Shown here: in pieces, positions 18,375 through 27,933 of the stretch | How the letters are laid out: each line of letters begins with the position of its first letter | Numbering within the stretch: the stretch's first letter is position 1 | DNA from: Deinococcus malanensis | GTDB taxonomy: Bacteria; Deinococcota; Deinococci; Deinococcales; Deinococcaceae | Direction: 5' to 3' | DNA: 64,000 nt | NCBI RefSeq assembly: GCF_014647655.1 | Contig: NZ_BMPP01000003.1 | Location: 253,411-317,410, forward strand | The notes under the pieces: model-generated | Database searches by the model: none | Told to the model about the DNA's origin: nothing | The model's input: the letters and a program-made list of their open reading frames with translations, nothing else | Made by a program: the position numbers and the translations under genes

Positions 18375-19652
18375 ATGGCGTCCCAGCCCCAATCCCCCTT
18401 TGCGCGCTTCGTTCATAGTGAATCCTTCGCCGGGCTCCTGCTGGTCGTCACCGCCATCATTGCGTTCCTGTGGGCCAACTCGCCCTGGCGTGAAACGTAC
18501 ACCACCATGCAGCACACGTACCTGGGACTGTCCCTGGGCACCTCAGAGCTGAAGCTGTCCATCGAGCACTGGGTCAACGACGGCCTGATGGCGGTGTTCT
18601 TCCTTCTGGTCGGGCTCGAGATCAAGCGGGAACTGCTGATCGGTGAGCTGGCCTCCCGGCGCCGCGCAACCCTGGCGGTCGCGGCAGCAGCCGGAGGCAT
18701 GGTCCTGCCCGGTGCGCTGTACTACCTCCTGAACGCCGGTGGACCCGGAGCGTCCGGCTGGGGCGTACCGATGGCCACCGACATCGCTTTCGCGCTTGGC
18801 GTCCTGGCCCTGCTGGGCTCCCGTATTCCCCTCGGACTGAAGGTCTTCCTGACGGCCCTGGCCATCGTGGATGATCTTGGCGCCGTCCTGGTCATTGCCT
18901 TGTTCTATACCGAGAGCGTCAACCTTACCTTCCTGGCGCTCGCAGCACTCACCTGGGGGGCTGCCCTCCTGGCCGGCCTGAGAGGCGCATTCAGCATGAA
19001 GGTGTACGCCGTGCTGGGGGCTGTGCTGTGGTACTTCGTCCTGAGGTCCGGTCTGCACGCCACCATCGCAGGGGTGCTGCTCGCGTTCACGGTGCCGATC
19101 CGCAAGCCCGATCCAGGGCAGTACCTGGCTTCCCTGGCAGACGCCGCACGGCCCGGACGGGGCGAGGTGGTCGGCGCACGCCTGCGGGACCTGGAAGACC
19201 TGCTCGAACGGGCCCAAAGCCCGCTTCACCGCATGGAGCATGCCCTGCACCCGTTCGTGACCTTTGCGGTCCTTCCGGTATTCGCGCTGGTCAATGCCGG
19301 GGTTGCGGTGACTGCTGGCGGCGTGGGAGTCGTCTCGTTCGGCGTGATGTTAGGCCTGCTGCTCGGGAAGCCCCTCGGGGTGGTCGGAGGCGCCTGGTTG
19401 GCGGTCCGTGCGGGTGTAGCGTCCCTGCCCCGGCGGGTCACATGGGCGCATATGGTGGGAGCTGGGATTCTGTCCGGAATCGGTTTCACCATGAGCCTGT
19501 TCGTCTCGAACCTGGCTTTCGATGACGCGGACCTCCTGACACAGGCGAAGCTGGGCGTGCTGATGGCCTCGGTCCTCGCGGCGCTGCTGGGGGCGGGGTG
19601 GTTGGTCCTGACATCGAGAAAAAACTCCAGCGATTCAGACTCAGCGCTGTAA
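18375..19652 (+). CDS. nhaA: Na+/H+ antiporter NhaA
   Basis: A 425-residue inner-membrane antiporter. ATG 18375 is chosen because GGAGG lies just upstream; the upstream in-frame codons lack family similarity. Characteristic segments are [40 protein letters not shown] and [20 protein letters not shown]. The adjacent Asp166-Asp167 correspond to the ion-binding pair 163/164 of E. coli NhaA. The C-terminus has the [15 protein letters not shown] helix. It exchanges protons for sodium across the membrane. There is no NhaR-type regulator beside it. Confidence 0.95.
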   Translation: MASQPQSPFARFVHSESFAGLLLVVTAIIAFLWANSPWRETYTTMQHTYLGLSLGTSELKLSIEHWVNDGLMAVFFLLVGLEIKRELLIGELASRRRATLAVAAAAGGMVLPGALYYLLNAGGPGASGWGVPMATDIAFALGVLALLGSRIPLGLKVFLTALAIVDDLGAVLVIALFYTESVNLTFLALAALTWGAALLAGLRGAFSMKVYAVLGAVLWYFVLRSGLHATIAGVLLAFTVPIRKPDPGQYLASLADAARPGRGEVVGARLRDLEDLLERAQSPLHRMEHALHPFVTFAVLPVFALVNAGVAVTAGGVGVVSFGVMLGLLLGKPLGVVGGAWLAVRAGVASLPRRVTWAHMVGAGILSGIGFTMSLFVSNLAFDDADLLTQAKLGVLMASVLAALLGAGWLVLTSRKNSSDSDSAL

Positions 19653-19945
19653 GGGCCGTCCGGTGGAGTCCTTCCGGATTCGGAGGTCCTGAGCCTCGGT
19701 GCTTTCACGCCGAGTGATCAGCGGATGACGGGCGTACAGCAGGCTCAGAGGCGGCTGGAAGGTATCAGGAGTTTTTATCCCTCGTCGAAACGGACGTTTG
19801 ATGGCCATGGGGTCCTGGCCAGCCGCCGATTGACGCGGAAGACCACTCCGGGTACTGTCCCCTCTCTGGCTCGCCAGCAGTGAACGATCACCCTGGAGAA
19901 CCCCGCCCGGTCACCTCATCGGCAAAGGCCAGTGGTCAGGGCCGT
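19653..19945. other. Intergenic region after nhaA
   Basis: About 290 bases; I see no gene, strong hairpin or repeat here apart from the -10 box that follows. Confidence 0.4.
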
Positions 19946-19951
19946 TAAGCT
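19946..19951 (+). promoter_or_regulatory. -10 box (TAAGCT) for leaderless channel transcript
   Basis: TAAGCT lies six bases before GTG 19958. This explains how the gene can start at GTG with no ribosome site. Confidence 0.5.
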
Positions 19952-19957
19952 GCTGGC

Positions 19958-20773
19958 GTGAGCGTCCCCCCCTCGGAGCACGAGCAGCAGCAGCATCAAC
20001 GCTGGGAACTTCTGCGGCGTCTCGACCGCCTGACCAACCTGCCGATGACTTTGCTGGCGTTCGTCTGGCTCGCCCTCCTGATCGTGGACCTGACGGCTGG
20101 TCTCTCGTCCTTCTGGCAGACCGTCAGTAACCTGATCTGGGTGCTGTCCATCCTGGACTTTCTCCTGGCCCTGCTGGTGGCTCCTGACCGGACACGTTAC
20201 CTGCGCGCCAACCTCCTGACCGCCTTCTCCTTGCTTTTGCCTGCCCTGCGCATTCTGAAGATCTTCCGGGCGTTCCGGGCGCTGCGCCTGTTGCGGGCAA
20301 CCCGCTCGATCAACCTGTTGCGACTCCTGACCTCGCTCAACCGGGGCCTCAAGGCCGTTGGCGGGGCGGTGCGGCAACGGGGGCTGGGCTACGTGGTTCT
20401 GCTGACGACGATCCTGACGCTCGGAGGGGCGGCTGGTATGCTGGCCTTCGAGCGCTCACAGACGCCAGGCGGTCCCGGGCTGAATACCTACCCGGAAGCG
20501 CTGTGGTGGACAGCGATGCTCATGACCTCACTGGGATCAGACTACTGGCCGGTCAGCCTGGAGGGGCGGCTGCTCACCTTCCTGCTTGCGCTGTACGCCC
20601 TGGCGGTCTTCGGGTACATCACGGCGGCCATCGCCAGTCTGTTCATTGACCAGGACAGGAAGCAGGCACCGCTGGGCGGCAGCAACCCATCCAGTCTGGA
20701 AACCGAGCTTCGAGCCATCCGGCAGGAGTTAAACGCCCTGCGGGCAGAGCGGACAGGCCAGCAAGACCCATAA
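19958..20773 (+). CDS. Voltage-gated-channel-like ion channel with altered selectivity filter
   Basis: A 271-residue protein with the six-helix layout of a voltage-gated potassium channel. S1-S3 lie in residues about 30-85. An S4-like helix carries regularly spaced positive residues (LRILKIFRAFRALRLLRATR). S5, pore loop and S6 occupy about 140-235, and a short C-terminal coiled coil (ETELRAIRQELNALRAER) follows. The pore loop reads MTSLGSDYWP where classical channels have TTVGYGD: the Thr, one Gly and the Asp remain, but the Gly-Tyr-Gly core does not. It may be a distinct subfamily with different selectivity. It lies downstream of nhaA on the same strand but has its own -10 box. Confidence 0.8.
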   Translation: MSVPPSEHEQQQHQRWELLRRLDRLTNLPMTLLAFVWLALLIVDLTAGLSSFWQTVSNLIWVLSILDFLLALLVAPDRTRYLRANLLTAFSLLLPALRILKIFRAFRALRLLRATRSINLLRLLTSLNRGLKAVGGAVRQRGLGYVVLLTTILTLGGAAGMLAFERSQTPGGPGLNTYPEALWWTAMLMTSLGSDYWPVSLEGRLLTFLLALYALAVFGYITAAIASLFIDQDRKQAPLGGSNPSSLETELRAIRQELNALRAERTGQQDP

Positions 20774-20906
20774 ACATGGCTTTCGCGGGTCCCGGCCGGT
20801 CGTGAAGTGTCCTCAGAAAAAGTCAACAGGTGCGATAACAAACAGCCTCTGCTGCCCGGACACCACCGGGTTACGGGGCGTCCCTCATGGGAACACGGCG
20901 GCAAGG

Positions 20907-20994
20907 ACCCGCCCAGCGGGCTTCCCACCCTCGGGCCTGAGTCCGTCTTGACCCGGCGAGCCGTCCGACGCGCCGATCCCAGGCTGGGCGGGTC
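20907..20994. repeat. Long-range inverted repeat
   Basis: GACCCGCCCAGC at 20907-20918 is the exact reverse complement of 20983-20994, with 64 bases between. It lies between the channel gene and the 3' end of the opposing WGxxGxxG gene, so it could act in transcript ends. There is no U tract. Confidence 0.4.
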
Positions 20995-21022
20995 ACAGTC
21001 CAGGACGCCCGCACGGCACGTG

Positions 21023-21424
21023 TCACTGGCGTGGACCGTCGGTAGGTCCACCCAGTTTTACCGCCGTTTTCACTTCATGCCGGCGACGACGCCCGGCCAG
21101 ACGGGTCAGACCGAGAAGGCCCAGGAGGCCCCAGGGAAAGTCTGCATCATCCCGGTCAACGCTTTCAACGATGGCTCCATCCACGGGAGTATCCACTTCG
21201 TTCCCGGCAATTCCATCGTCCTCAGCTGCAGTGGTCACTGCATCATTCTCAATAGCATCCGGATCGGTGAGCTCGCCTCCCTCGTTGCCGGGGATCGTGT
21301 CACTCTCAGCGGGCGTGGTCACCGTATCGTTCTCGGTGAGGGGCGTTGCATCTGTCTGTGCGGTGGCGGAGAGCGGGAGAACAATGAGGGATAGAGCGAG
21401 CGTAAGCTTTTTGATGGTGGTCAT
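21023..21424 (-). CDS. Secreted acidic protein with WGxxGxxG C-terminal tail
   Basis: A 133-residue protein starting at ATG 21424. Residues 1-22 are a signal peptide. Then come two copies of an acidic 18-residue unit (31-48 and 59-76) sharing the pattern END-x-VTT-x-AE-x-D-x-I-x-GNE. Near the C-terminus the sequence WGLLGLLGLTRLAGRRRRHE has Trp-Gly, a short hydrophobic stretch and an Arg cluster: the WGxxGxxG tail, thought to be a protein-sorting signal like PEP-CTERM or MYXO-CTERM. About 15 residues follow the Arg cluster, which is longer than in many such tails. The same frame continues upstream to 21631, but that part has no signal peptide. No sorting protease is encoded nearby. Confidence 0.75.
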   Translation of the reverse strand: MTTIKKLTLALSLIVLPLSATAQTDATPLTENDTVTTPAESDTIPGNEGGELTDPDAIENDAVTTAAEDDGIAGNEVDTPVDGAIVESVDRDDADFPWGLLGLLGLTRLAGRRRRHEVKTAVKLGGPTDGPRQ

Positions 21425-21558
21425 CGTGGTGCTTCCTGAAGGGGAAAGGTGAGGAAAAAACGGAGGGCGAGGAGCGGCAGGTGCCAGCAGGGAATAAATT
21501 CCTGCCTGGCGAAAGAAGTCCATGAGGCGAATACTGGTCACCGACACGCCCGGACGGT

Positions 21559-22023
21559 TCAGGTATCTGACTTTTGCCCCATCTGGACCGAGCAGTTCGC
21601 GGGCGCTACACCCGCAACCGGACTCAACCACCGCCGGTGCAAACGGTTCAGGATCACGACTAGGTCGTCCAGGTCAACCGGTTTGACCAGGTAATCAGCA
21701 GCCCCCGCAGACAGGCAGGCGGCCAGGTCCACCGGTTGAGCTGAGGTGGTGAACACCACGACCGGTACCTGACGCAGCTCCATGTCCTCCTGCATGGCGC
21801 GCAGAACCTCCAGACCGTTGACCCTGGGCATGTTCAGGTCGAGCAGCACCAGGGTTGGCCGGACCCGCTGCTGCTGGAGCACATCGAGCGCCTCCACGCC
21901 ATCCTGAGCGACCTGCACCTCGCAGCAGATGTCGCTGGCTTTCAACGCGATCTGTGCAAGCTCCAGGTCAAGTGGGTTGTCCTCGACCAGTAACACCAAC
22001 GTCCTCACGGAGCGCTGCAGCAT
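21559..22023 (-). CDS. Single-domain response regulator (CheY/Rcp1-like)
   Basis: A 154-residue stand-alone receiver domain. The acidic residues are in VLLVEDNPLDLELAQ, the phospho-acceptor Asp in TLVLLDLNMPRVNGLEVL, then Thr in VVVFTTSAQP and Lys in ADYLVKPVDLDDL. The NPLD after the acidic pair and the long ALKASDICCEVQVAQDG stretch are typical of regulators paired with phytochrome-like or hybrid kinases. There is no output domain, so it probably passes phosphate to another protein. GGGGGAGG lies just before the start. No partner kinase is adjacent. Confidence 0.9.
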   Translation of the reverse strand: MLQRSVRTLVLLVEDNPLDLELAQIALKASDICCEVQVAQDGVEALDVLQQQRVRPTLVLLDLNMPRVNGLEVLRAMQEDMELRQVPVVVFTTSAQPVDLAACLSAGAADYLVKPVDLDDLVVILNRLHRRWLSPVAGVAPANCSVQMGQKSDT

Positions 22024-22104
22024 GTGCCTCCCCCCTTCCTATGGCGGCCGGTGGTTGAACTAGGGCCAGAAACCGACTGCGCACCACCGTGAGTCAGCAG
22101 CGAA

Positions 22105-23103
22105 CTACATGCGCATTTTCAGGTCCTGGGGATTTGAGATGGTCCGTTCCTGGATGCCTGGTTGTGACCCCGGTGAACGGGTCGAATCTTTGGACAGCTC
22201 CGGGCTCGGGTCAGCAGCGGCGCCGTGAAGGTCGGCCTGCTCAGTCGGCTGGCCTGAAGTGGCGTTTTCCTTGACCCGGCTCACCACCTGCTCCACCGCC
22301 TGCTGGGTTTCCTGCACTGCGTCAAGCAGGGCTGGGCGAGGGTCTTCGCCTTTCCAGACGTGATCGACGCCTTCCCGCACCGACTCGCCTGCCTGCCGGA
22401 GGTGCTCACGGGTATCCGGGCTGAGTTTCTCAAGGTAGGTTCTCAGCTTCTCTTGAATCTGGGGTTGACGCGCCAGGTAGTAGCCGCCCCCGGCCACGAG
22501 CAGCAGGAACCAGGGCCTGCCGCCCCGCCGCGTGCGCGCGTCCACCGTCATGTGATTCACACTGGTCGTCAGGCTCCGTATCACCGCGTCCTGCTGGTCG
22601 AAATGCTCGTGTATACGTTGTTCCAGCAGGCGATGATGGCGGCCGAGCTGGTCTTTGACTTCCGTCTGCACCAGGGCACGAAGCCGCGCTGGATCCGGGG
22701 AGTGACGCCCAGACGCACGGTTCTTCTGCCGTGCATCATGGATGTCTTCCTGCATCATGTCCTCGGTCGAGCCAAGGGTCTGCATAACGGTACCGACGCC
22801 TCCCGCCAGTGCACCCGGAAGAGGTCTGGCCATGTCAGTCACCGTCTCCATGACGTTCGCCGCTCCGTGCTGAACCCCGGCGGCCACACTCTGTGCGTTG
22901 TCGGCGGTCACCCGGCCTGCACTGACCAGCGTGCCGCGCAGGTCCCGGAAGGTTCGGCCAAAGGCCTGGGACAGACACTGACGGTTGTCCTGGCGGCTCA
23001 GGAGGAGCGCTGAGAGACTGCCGATCAGGGCACCACCGGTGAGGGCCACCGATCGGGGAGCTGTCGAGGTGCGGGCTGGAGGGTAATTCAGTGGTGCTTG
23101 CAT
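22105..23103 (-). CDS. Hypothetical protein with one membrane segment and helical regions
   Basis: A 332-residue protein. A Gly/Ala-rich hydrophobic stretch (SVALTGGALIGSLSALLLS) lies near residues 18-36 and a second hydrophobic segment (PWFLLLVAGGGYYLAR) near 198-212. Helical charged segments surround the second one (HHRLLEQRIHEHFDQQDAVI and EKLRTYLEKLSPDTREHLRQ), and the last 60 residues are polar and disordered. I do not recognise a family. It may bridge membrane and cytoplasm or form a helical assembly. Confidence 0.65.
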   Translation of the reverse strand: MQAPLNYPPARTSTAPRSVALTGGALIGSLSALLLSRQDNRQCLSQAFGRTFRDLRGTLVSAGRVTADNAQSVAAGVQHGAANVMETVTDMARPLPGALAGGVGTVMQTLGSTEDMMQEDIHDARQKNRASGRHSPDPARLRALVQTEVKDQLGRHHRLLEQRIHEHFDQQDAVIRSLTTSVNHMTVDARTRRGGRPWFLLLVAGGGYYLARQPQIQEKLRTYLEKLSPDTREHLRQAGESVREGVDHVWKGEDPRPALLDAVQETQQAVEQVVSRVKENATSGQPTEQADLHGAAADPSPELSKDSTRSPGSQPGIQERTISNPQDLKMRM

Positions 23104-23666
23104 GAGGGACCCCTTTTTGGATGACCCAGGGCGCAGGCAAGGAGGAAGCGCGCGAAGGCTCCTCAGTAAGGCGCTACCAAGAGCATGGCCTGCTGCTGGT
23201 CAACCGTCTGGACGATAGTGGACAGCCCTGAAGCGTGACTGTCTTCAGGCTGAAGCCTCGCTGAACGGCGGCCTGTGAATTCGACCAGGAATTCTGCTTT
23301 CCCGAGCGCCTGCCTGAACCTGCACAGCGCCACGGATATGGACGGATATGGAGCGTCACAACCACCTACAGGCATCCTGACCTCTGGTCACCACATGGAA
23401 CTGCCCACTATGGACGGGGTCCCACCCGGATATTCAGTGACCGCCGGCAGGGCCGTCCTGATTTTTGGCCGCCAGCCGGGATGCAGGCGTACCCGTCAGA
23501 GATCCGTTAGCTGGTGGGGGGGATGATAAGTGCCACAGTCTGCGGACGGTGCACCGTGACCCTGTGCCTTCATCAGGTGCTAGTATTTATCATGAAAATC
23601 ACACCATGGAAAGTGCCGTGATGTTCTTTGTCTTCTCTGGGCTGCTGTAGCTCCTTTCGAGGTTTC
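23104..23666. promoter_or_regulatory. Upstream region of the c-di-GMP enzyme gene
   Basis: 560 bases with no well-supported gene. A 70-codon minus-strand frame at 23163-23375 has a weak AGAGG site but no recognisable product. A candidate promoter sits at 23556-23586: GTGACC, 19 bases, then TAGTAT at 23581-23586. Five bases after TAGTAT, ATG 23592 opens a nine-codon frame (MKITPWKVP) ending at 23621, 45 bases before the ATG of the large gene. The palindrome ACGGTGCACCGT lies at 23546-23557. Confidence 0.4.
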
Positions 23667-26600
23667 ATGACGACCGATTCGTGTAGCGATCCAGGCAGTA
23701 TGACTGACCCTCTGAAAACCCTCGCTGGAAACAGTCGCTCAGAGGAGTTGCAGGGCCTGAATGCTGCGGCCCGGTCTCTCGTGAAAGACGATCCACAGAA
23801 GGCCTGGCAGGAGGCGGCAGGGCTACTTCAGCAGGCGGAGGAACTGGGCGATGTAAGCGCCCAGGCCAGCGCCCTTCACACGCAGGCCCTCAGCCGGATG
23901 GAAGCGGGCGACCAGGAGCAGTCGCAGTCCCTCGCGGAACTGGCTGCCGAGCGCTATACACTGGCCGCTGAGACACCCGGGTACTGCGAGGTGCAGCTTC
24001 TGCGTACCAAGTTCGCGCTTTCAGGCAACCGTCCCGAAGAAGCCCTGAGCCTGTGCAACGACATCATCGACCGCACTGCGCAGGACGAGCCCACAACCAC
24101 CCTGGCCGAGGCCCTGCTTACCAAAGCCATGGTGCTGTTCCGCCAGGGCCGGCATGCGGAGGCCAGCAGCAGCCTGCAGCACAGCGGCGAGGTGCGGTTG
24201 CTGCTCGGCGACAAGGCGGGCCATGCCAAGTGCCTGAACAACATCGGGCTGATCTATGAGGCGGCCGGTGACTTCGCGCAGGCCCTGAACAGCTTCATGC
24301 GCTGTCTGGAGTTCCTGCGTACCAACGACATCGCCATGAACGGCCTGCTCAGCGCCTGCCTCGTCAATGTCGGGAAGGTCTACCGGGAACTGGGAGAAAC
24401 CGACAACGCGGTCGACTCCCTGACCCGGGGTGTGGAAATTGCCGAGCAGGCCCGGCACCTCGACCAGACGGGTGTTTACGTGAGCCTTGCTGCCGGCCAC
24501 TCGGAACTCGGGTTGATTCACCGCGAACGACGGCAGTTCCAGGAAGCGCTGGATGCGTTCATGCAGGCCCTGCACGTGACGCGCAGCGAGGGCATGCGGC
24601 TCGAGAAGGTGGCCAAGAGTGGCGGGGCCCTGCACGAAGAGGCGGAGGTGCTCGACAACATCGGCCAGACGTACGCGCTGATGGGCGAAACGGACCAGGC
24701 CTTCAAGGCGCTCAATCAGGCGCTGCAACTGTCGCTGGCGGCCGACGACACGTCCTGTCAGGCCAGCGTGCTGACTCACCTCGGTTCGCTGTATGCCAAG
24801 GGCGAGCAGTACCAGCAGGCCATTCCTTTGCTGCGCCGGGCCCTGAAGTTCGCCGATGCCATGGCGCTCAGACGCCCGGCGCTCGAAGCTCACGAGCAAC
24901 TCGCGCGGGCCCTGATGGGCGCCGGTCAGGCCACGGAAGCCGCGTCGCACCTGCTGGTGGTCACCGAGTTGCAGCGAGACCTGTTCCGCAGTGACAACGA
25001 GCGCCGGCTGCGCAACCTCACCGGTCAGCTTGAACTGGAAAAGGCCCGCTATCAGGCTGACGTCTACCGTCAGCTCAACGACGTCTCGCTCAAAGCGCGC
25101 CAGGAAGCTGAGAAGGAAGTGCAGGCCCGCACTGCCGAGCTTGAACGCGCGCAGCTGGAGATCGTCAACCGTCTGGGTCTGGCGGCCGAATACCGCGACG
25201 ACAAGACCGGCGTGCACACCTACCGGGTAGGCAATATCGCGGCGCTGCTGGCCGAGGCACTGGGGTTGCCTCAGGCGCAGGTCGACCTGATCCGGCTGGC
25301 GGCCCGTCTGCACGACGTGGGCAAAATCGGGATACCGGACACGATACTGCTCAAACCCGGTAAGTTCACGCCGGAAGAGTACGAGGTCATGAAACACCAC
25401 ACCACCATTGGCGCGCGGGTGTTGCAGGGTGGACGCACCGAGCTGATGCACCTCGCCGAGCAGATCGCGCTGACCCATCACGAACGCTGGGACGGCCAGG
25501 GCTATCCCCGGCGGCTCTCTGGCCAGGACATTCCGCTGGCGGGCCGTCTGGTTGCCGTGGCGGACGTGTGGGACGCGCTGACCAGCGAGCGGCCCTACAA
25601 GGGCGCGTGGGACGCCACAGAGGCTCTGGCCGAACTCCGGGCCCAGGCTGGCCGGCAGTTTGATCCGGCGATTGTCGAGGCGCTGGTGCAGCTGGCGGAA
25701 AACGGCGACCTGGAGCGGCTTGACGACCGGATGCCCCCCCGGACGGAGGCTGCCCCGGACAGATCACCGCTGCATCTTGCGGAGACCGGCCCTGCTCCCG
25801 AGACCCACAATCCGGCGTTCGAGAATGTCATCCCTTATATCGAGGCGCTAATCAAAGGAGCCTGGCAGGTGCGCGACGAGGGCCCCGAGGCGCTGACCGG
25901 GCCAAGCCAGCAGGCGCTGGAGCTGGCCCATCAGTACGGGTATGCGCCAGGCGTCGGATACGCGCAACGCAACCTCGCGTACGCGCACGCCGAACAGCAG
26001 CAGTACTCCGAAGCCGTGGACCTGCTGACCAAGGCGCGGATGTGCGCCGAACAGCTGTCGGACAAGCTGCTCAAGAGAGACTGTGCGGCGCAGTTGAGCC
26101 GGATCTACGCGCACCTGCTTGATCCTGACCGTGCGCTGTCGTATGCCCTGCTGAGCCTCGAGGTCTCCAGGGCGCTGCAGGATCAGGCTGGCGAAGCGCA
26201 GGCGCTTCTCGACGTGGGCCGGGTGTACACCACCCTGGAAGGGCGGGAGGAACAGGCACTGGACTCGATCAGGGGCGCAGCCACGCTGTTCGATGGCCTG
26301 AGCGACCTGAACGCGGCGGCGTCGTGCCGGGTCGCGCTTGCGCAGCTGCATTTCGGACTGGGCCATCTCGAGGAAGCGGCCTTCGAGGGGCGCCAGGCCC
26401 TCGCACTGGCTGCGGGTGGTGGAACGGCCCCCGTGCAGGTGCAGGCCCTGACCGTGACGGCCCGGGCCCTGGAGGCGCTGGGGGACTGGAGCAGCGCCAG
26501 GGCCCTGTATCAGGCGGCCTGGGACACAGGAGAACCCAGGGAACCGCACATGGCCGAGCAGGTCGCGTGGACCGGTCTGTACTTCGCCCGCGGTCTGCTG

Positions 26601-27467
26601 CGGCATGGCGAGCCTGATGAGGGCGAACGCCTGCTGGCGCACACCCTGAAGCTCGCCCACCAGCACGACCTGAAAGACATAGCGGAACAGGTCTGCCGGG
26701 AACACATCGGGCTGTACAGGGCGCGGGGAGATGCGGAGCTGGCCCTGGCGTTTCAGGAGCAGGCACATGCCCTGGAGGTGGAACAGTTCCGGCAGGACAA
26801 CGGCCGGCGGGCTCTGGCCCTCACCATCGGGCACCACTCGGACCGGGTTCGCGCCGAGTCCGATTCCTTCCACAGCCGCAGCGTGGAACTGGCCACCACC
26901 AACGTGGCGCTGGAACAGGCCAACCAGGAGAAGACCGCGCTGCTCGCGGCGCTGCAGGAACAGACCAAGGTTTTGGAGCGCCAGTCCCGCGAGGACGGCC
27001 TGACTGGCGTGTACAACCGTCGGCACATCGAGGAGGTGCTGGCGGCCGAACACTCGAGGCACCGACAGACGCACCGGCCGCTCTCCCTGATCATGATCGA
27101 TATCGACCACTTCAAGGCCGTGAACGATCAGTTCTCCCACCCGGTTGGCGACGAGGTGCTGCGGCGAGTTGCCAAGCTGTTCAAGACGACCTGCCGCGCC
27201 GATGACCTGGTGGGCCGCTACGGTGGCGAGGAGTTCCTGATCGTCCTGCCGGACACGACCGTACAGCAGGCCACAGAAGTGGCCGAGCGCATCCGGCGCC
27301 TCGTCGAGGACTATCCCTGGCGGGAGATCCATCCGAAACTGCGCGTGACGCTCTCTCTGGGTGTCTGCGGGCGGATGGATTTCGCCAATCACGAACGCCT
27401 ACTATCTCTGGTCGATGAAAAGCTGTATGAGGCCAAGCACGCTGGTCGCAATTGCGTCGCGTCCTGA
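23667..27467 (+). CDS. Cyclic-di-GMP enzyme: TPR / HD-GYP / TPR / GGDEF fusion
   Basis: A 1266-residue cytoplasmic protein; ATG 23667 follows GAGG. Residues about 30-470 are TPR repeats (AKCLNNIGLIYEAAGDFAQAL, ALEAHEQLARALMGAGQ). A coiled-coil linker leads to an HD-GYP phosphodiesterase (about 500-680) with its motifs intact: HDVGKIGIPD, the distal His in MKHHTTIGARV, THHERWDGQGYP and VADVWDALTSERPYK. A second TPR block (about 725-1080) precedes a GGDEF domain (about 1105-1265) with DGLTGVYNRR, the metal site MIDIDHFKAVND and the active GGEEF. RADD five residues before GGEEF is an RxxD product-inhibition site. It can therefore in principle both make and break c-di-GMP. The layout looks like two TPR-enzyme genes joined end to end. 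A c-di-GMP-II riboswitch lies about 500 bases downstream. Confidence 0.92.
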   Translation: MTTDSCSDPGSMTDPLKTLAGNSRSEELQGLNAAARSLVKDDPQKAWQEAAGLLQQAEELGDVSAQASALHTQALSRMEAGDQEQSQSLAELAAERYTLAAETPGYCEVQLLRTKFALSGNRPEEALSLCNDIIDRTAQDEPTTTLAEALLTKAMVLFRQGRHAEASSSLQHSGEVRLLLGDKAGHAKCLNNIGLIYEAAGDFAQALNSFMRCLEFLRTNDIAMNGLLSACLVNVGKVYRELGETDNAVDSLTRGVEIAEQARHLDQTGVYVSLAAGHSELGLIHRERRQFQEALDAFMQALHVTRSEGMRLEKVAKSGGALHEEAEVLDNIGQTYALMGETDQAFKALNQALQLSLAADDTSCQASVLTHLGSLYAKGEQYQQAIPLLRRALKFADAMALRRPALEAHEQLARALMGAGQATEAASHLLVVTELQRDLFRSDNERRLRNLTGQLELEKARYQADVYRQLNDVSLKARQEAEKEVQARTAELERAQLEIVNRLGLAAEYRDDKTGVHTYRVGNIAALLAEALGLPQAQVDLIRLAARLHDVGKIGIPDTILLKPGKFTPEEYEVMKHHTTIGARVLQGGRTELMHLAEQIALTHHERWDGQGYPRRLSGQDIPLAGRLVAVADVWDALTSERPYKGAWDATEALAELRAQAGRQFDPAIVEALVQLAENGDLERLDDRMPPRTEAAPDRSPLHLAETGPAPETHNPAFENVIPYIEALIKGAWQVRDEGPEALTGPSQQALELAHQYGYAPGVGYAQRNLAYAHAEQQQYSEAVDLLTKARMCAEQLSDKLLKRDCAAQLSRIYAHLLDPDRALSYALLSLEVSRALQDQAGEAQALLDVGRVYTTLEGREEQALDSIRGAATLFDGLSDLNAAASCRVALAQLHFGLGHLEEAAFEGRQALALAAGGGTAPVQVQALTVTARALEALGDWSSARALYQAAWDTGEPREPHMAEQVAWTGLYFARGLLRHGEPDEGERLLAHTLKLAHQHDLKDIAEQVCREHIGLYRARGDAELALAFQEQAHALEVEQFRQDNGRRALALTIGHHSDRVRAESDSFHSRSVELATTNVALEQANQEKTALLAALQEQTKVLERQSREDGLTGVYNRRHIEEVLAAEHSRHRQTHRPLSLIMIDIDHFKAVNDQFSHPVGDEVLRRVAKLFKTTCRADDLVGRYGGEEFLIVLPDTTVQQATEVAERIRRLVEDYPWREIHPKLRVTLSLGVCGRMDFANHERLLSLVDEKLYEAKHAGRNCVAS

Positions 27468-27933
27468 TGTCGCGTCAGCTGACGTGATTGCCGCCGAATG
27501 CTTTTAAAGCACCAGACCATCCTGGCTTGCCAATAGCTTTCTTCAGGAATGGAGTGGCAGCATGACCGTGTCTCGCCAGCCCGCCGGCAAGTCAGGTCGC
27601 CCCTCGTTGACGTCCACTGGCGCGCTGGTGCCTCCGCACCTTTATGGCCGACGCGGCGCGAAGGTCTGCTGCATCAACCGCCTCGCCTTCAACATTTTTA
27701 TTTTGGCACCAATTCACCATGTTGCACCTATGAGAAAGCATTAAAGGAGTGGACCACTCCGGGCCGCGTACAGGGCACGTCCACTTGAACGATCAGTCTC
27801 ACCGGGAATGCTGTGAAAGCGGCCACTATGAGCAGAATATGTCCACCAGGAGCACTTCCTCTTCTCCAACAATGCATACAGATTCAGGTCGGCGACCCCT
27901 GCCTCTCCGAGCGGAATCATTATCCGGGCACGT
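27468..27933. other. Intergenic region between the c-di-GMP enzyme and the riboswitch
   Basis: About 465 bases. A 60-codon plus-strand frame at 27562-27744 has GGAG seven bases upstream but no recognisable product. GC content falls markedly toward the right, leading into the promoter of the riboswitch transcript. Confidence 0.35.

Noticed and set aside
24021..27392. Two very long minus-strand frames opposite the c-di-GMP enzyme (about 486 and 514 codons)
   Set aside because: They mirror the codon bias of a clear 1266-residue gene, have no domains and no ribosome sites.
27562..27744. 60-codon frame after the c-di-GMP enzyme gene
   Set aside because: It has a moderate ribosome site, but the sequence shows no protein-like pattern and spans the fall in GC content.
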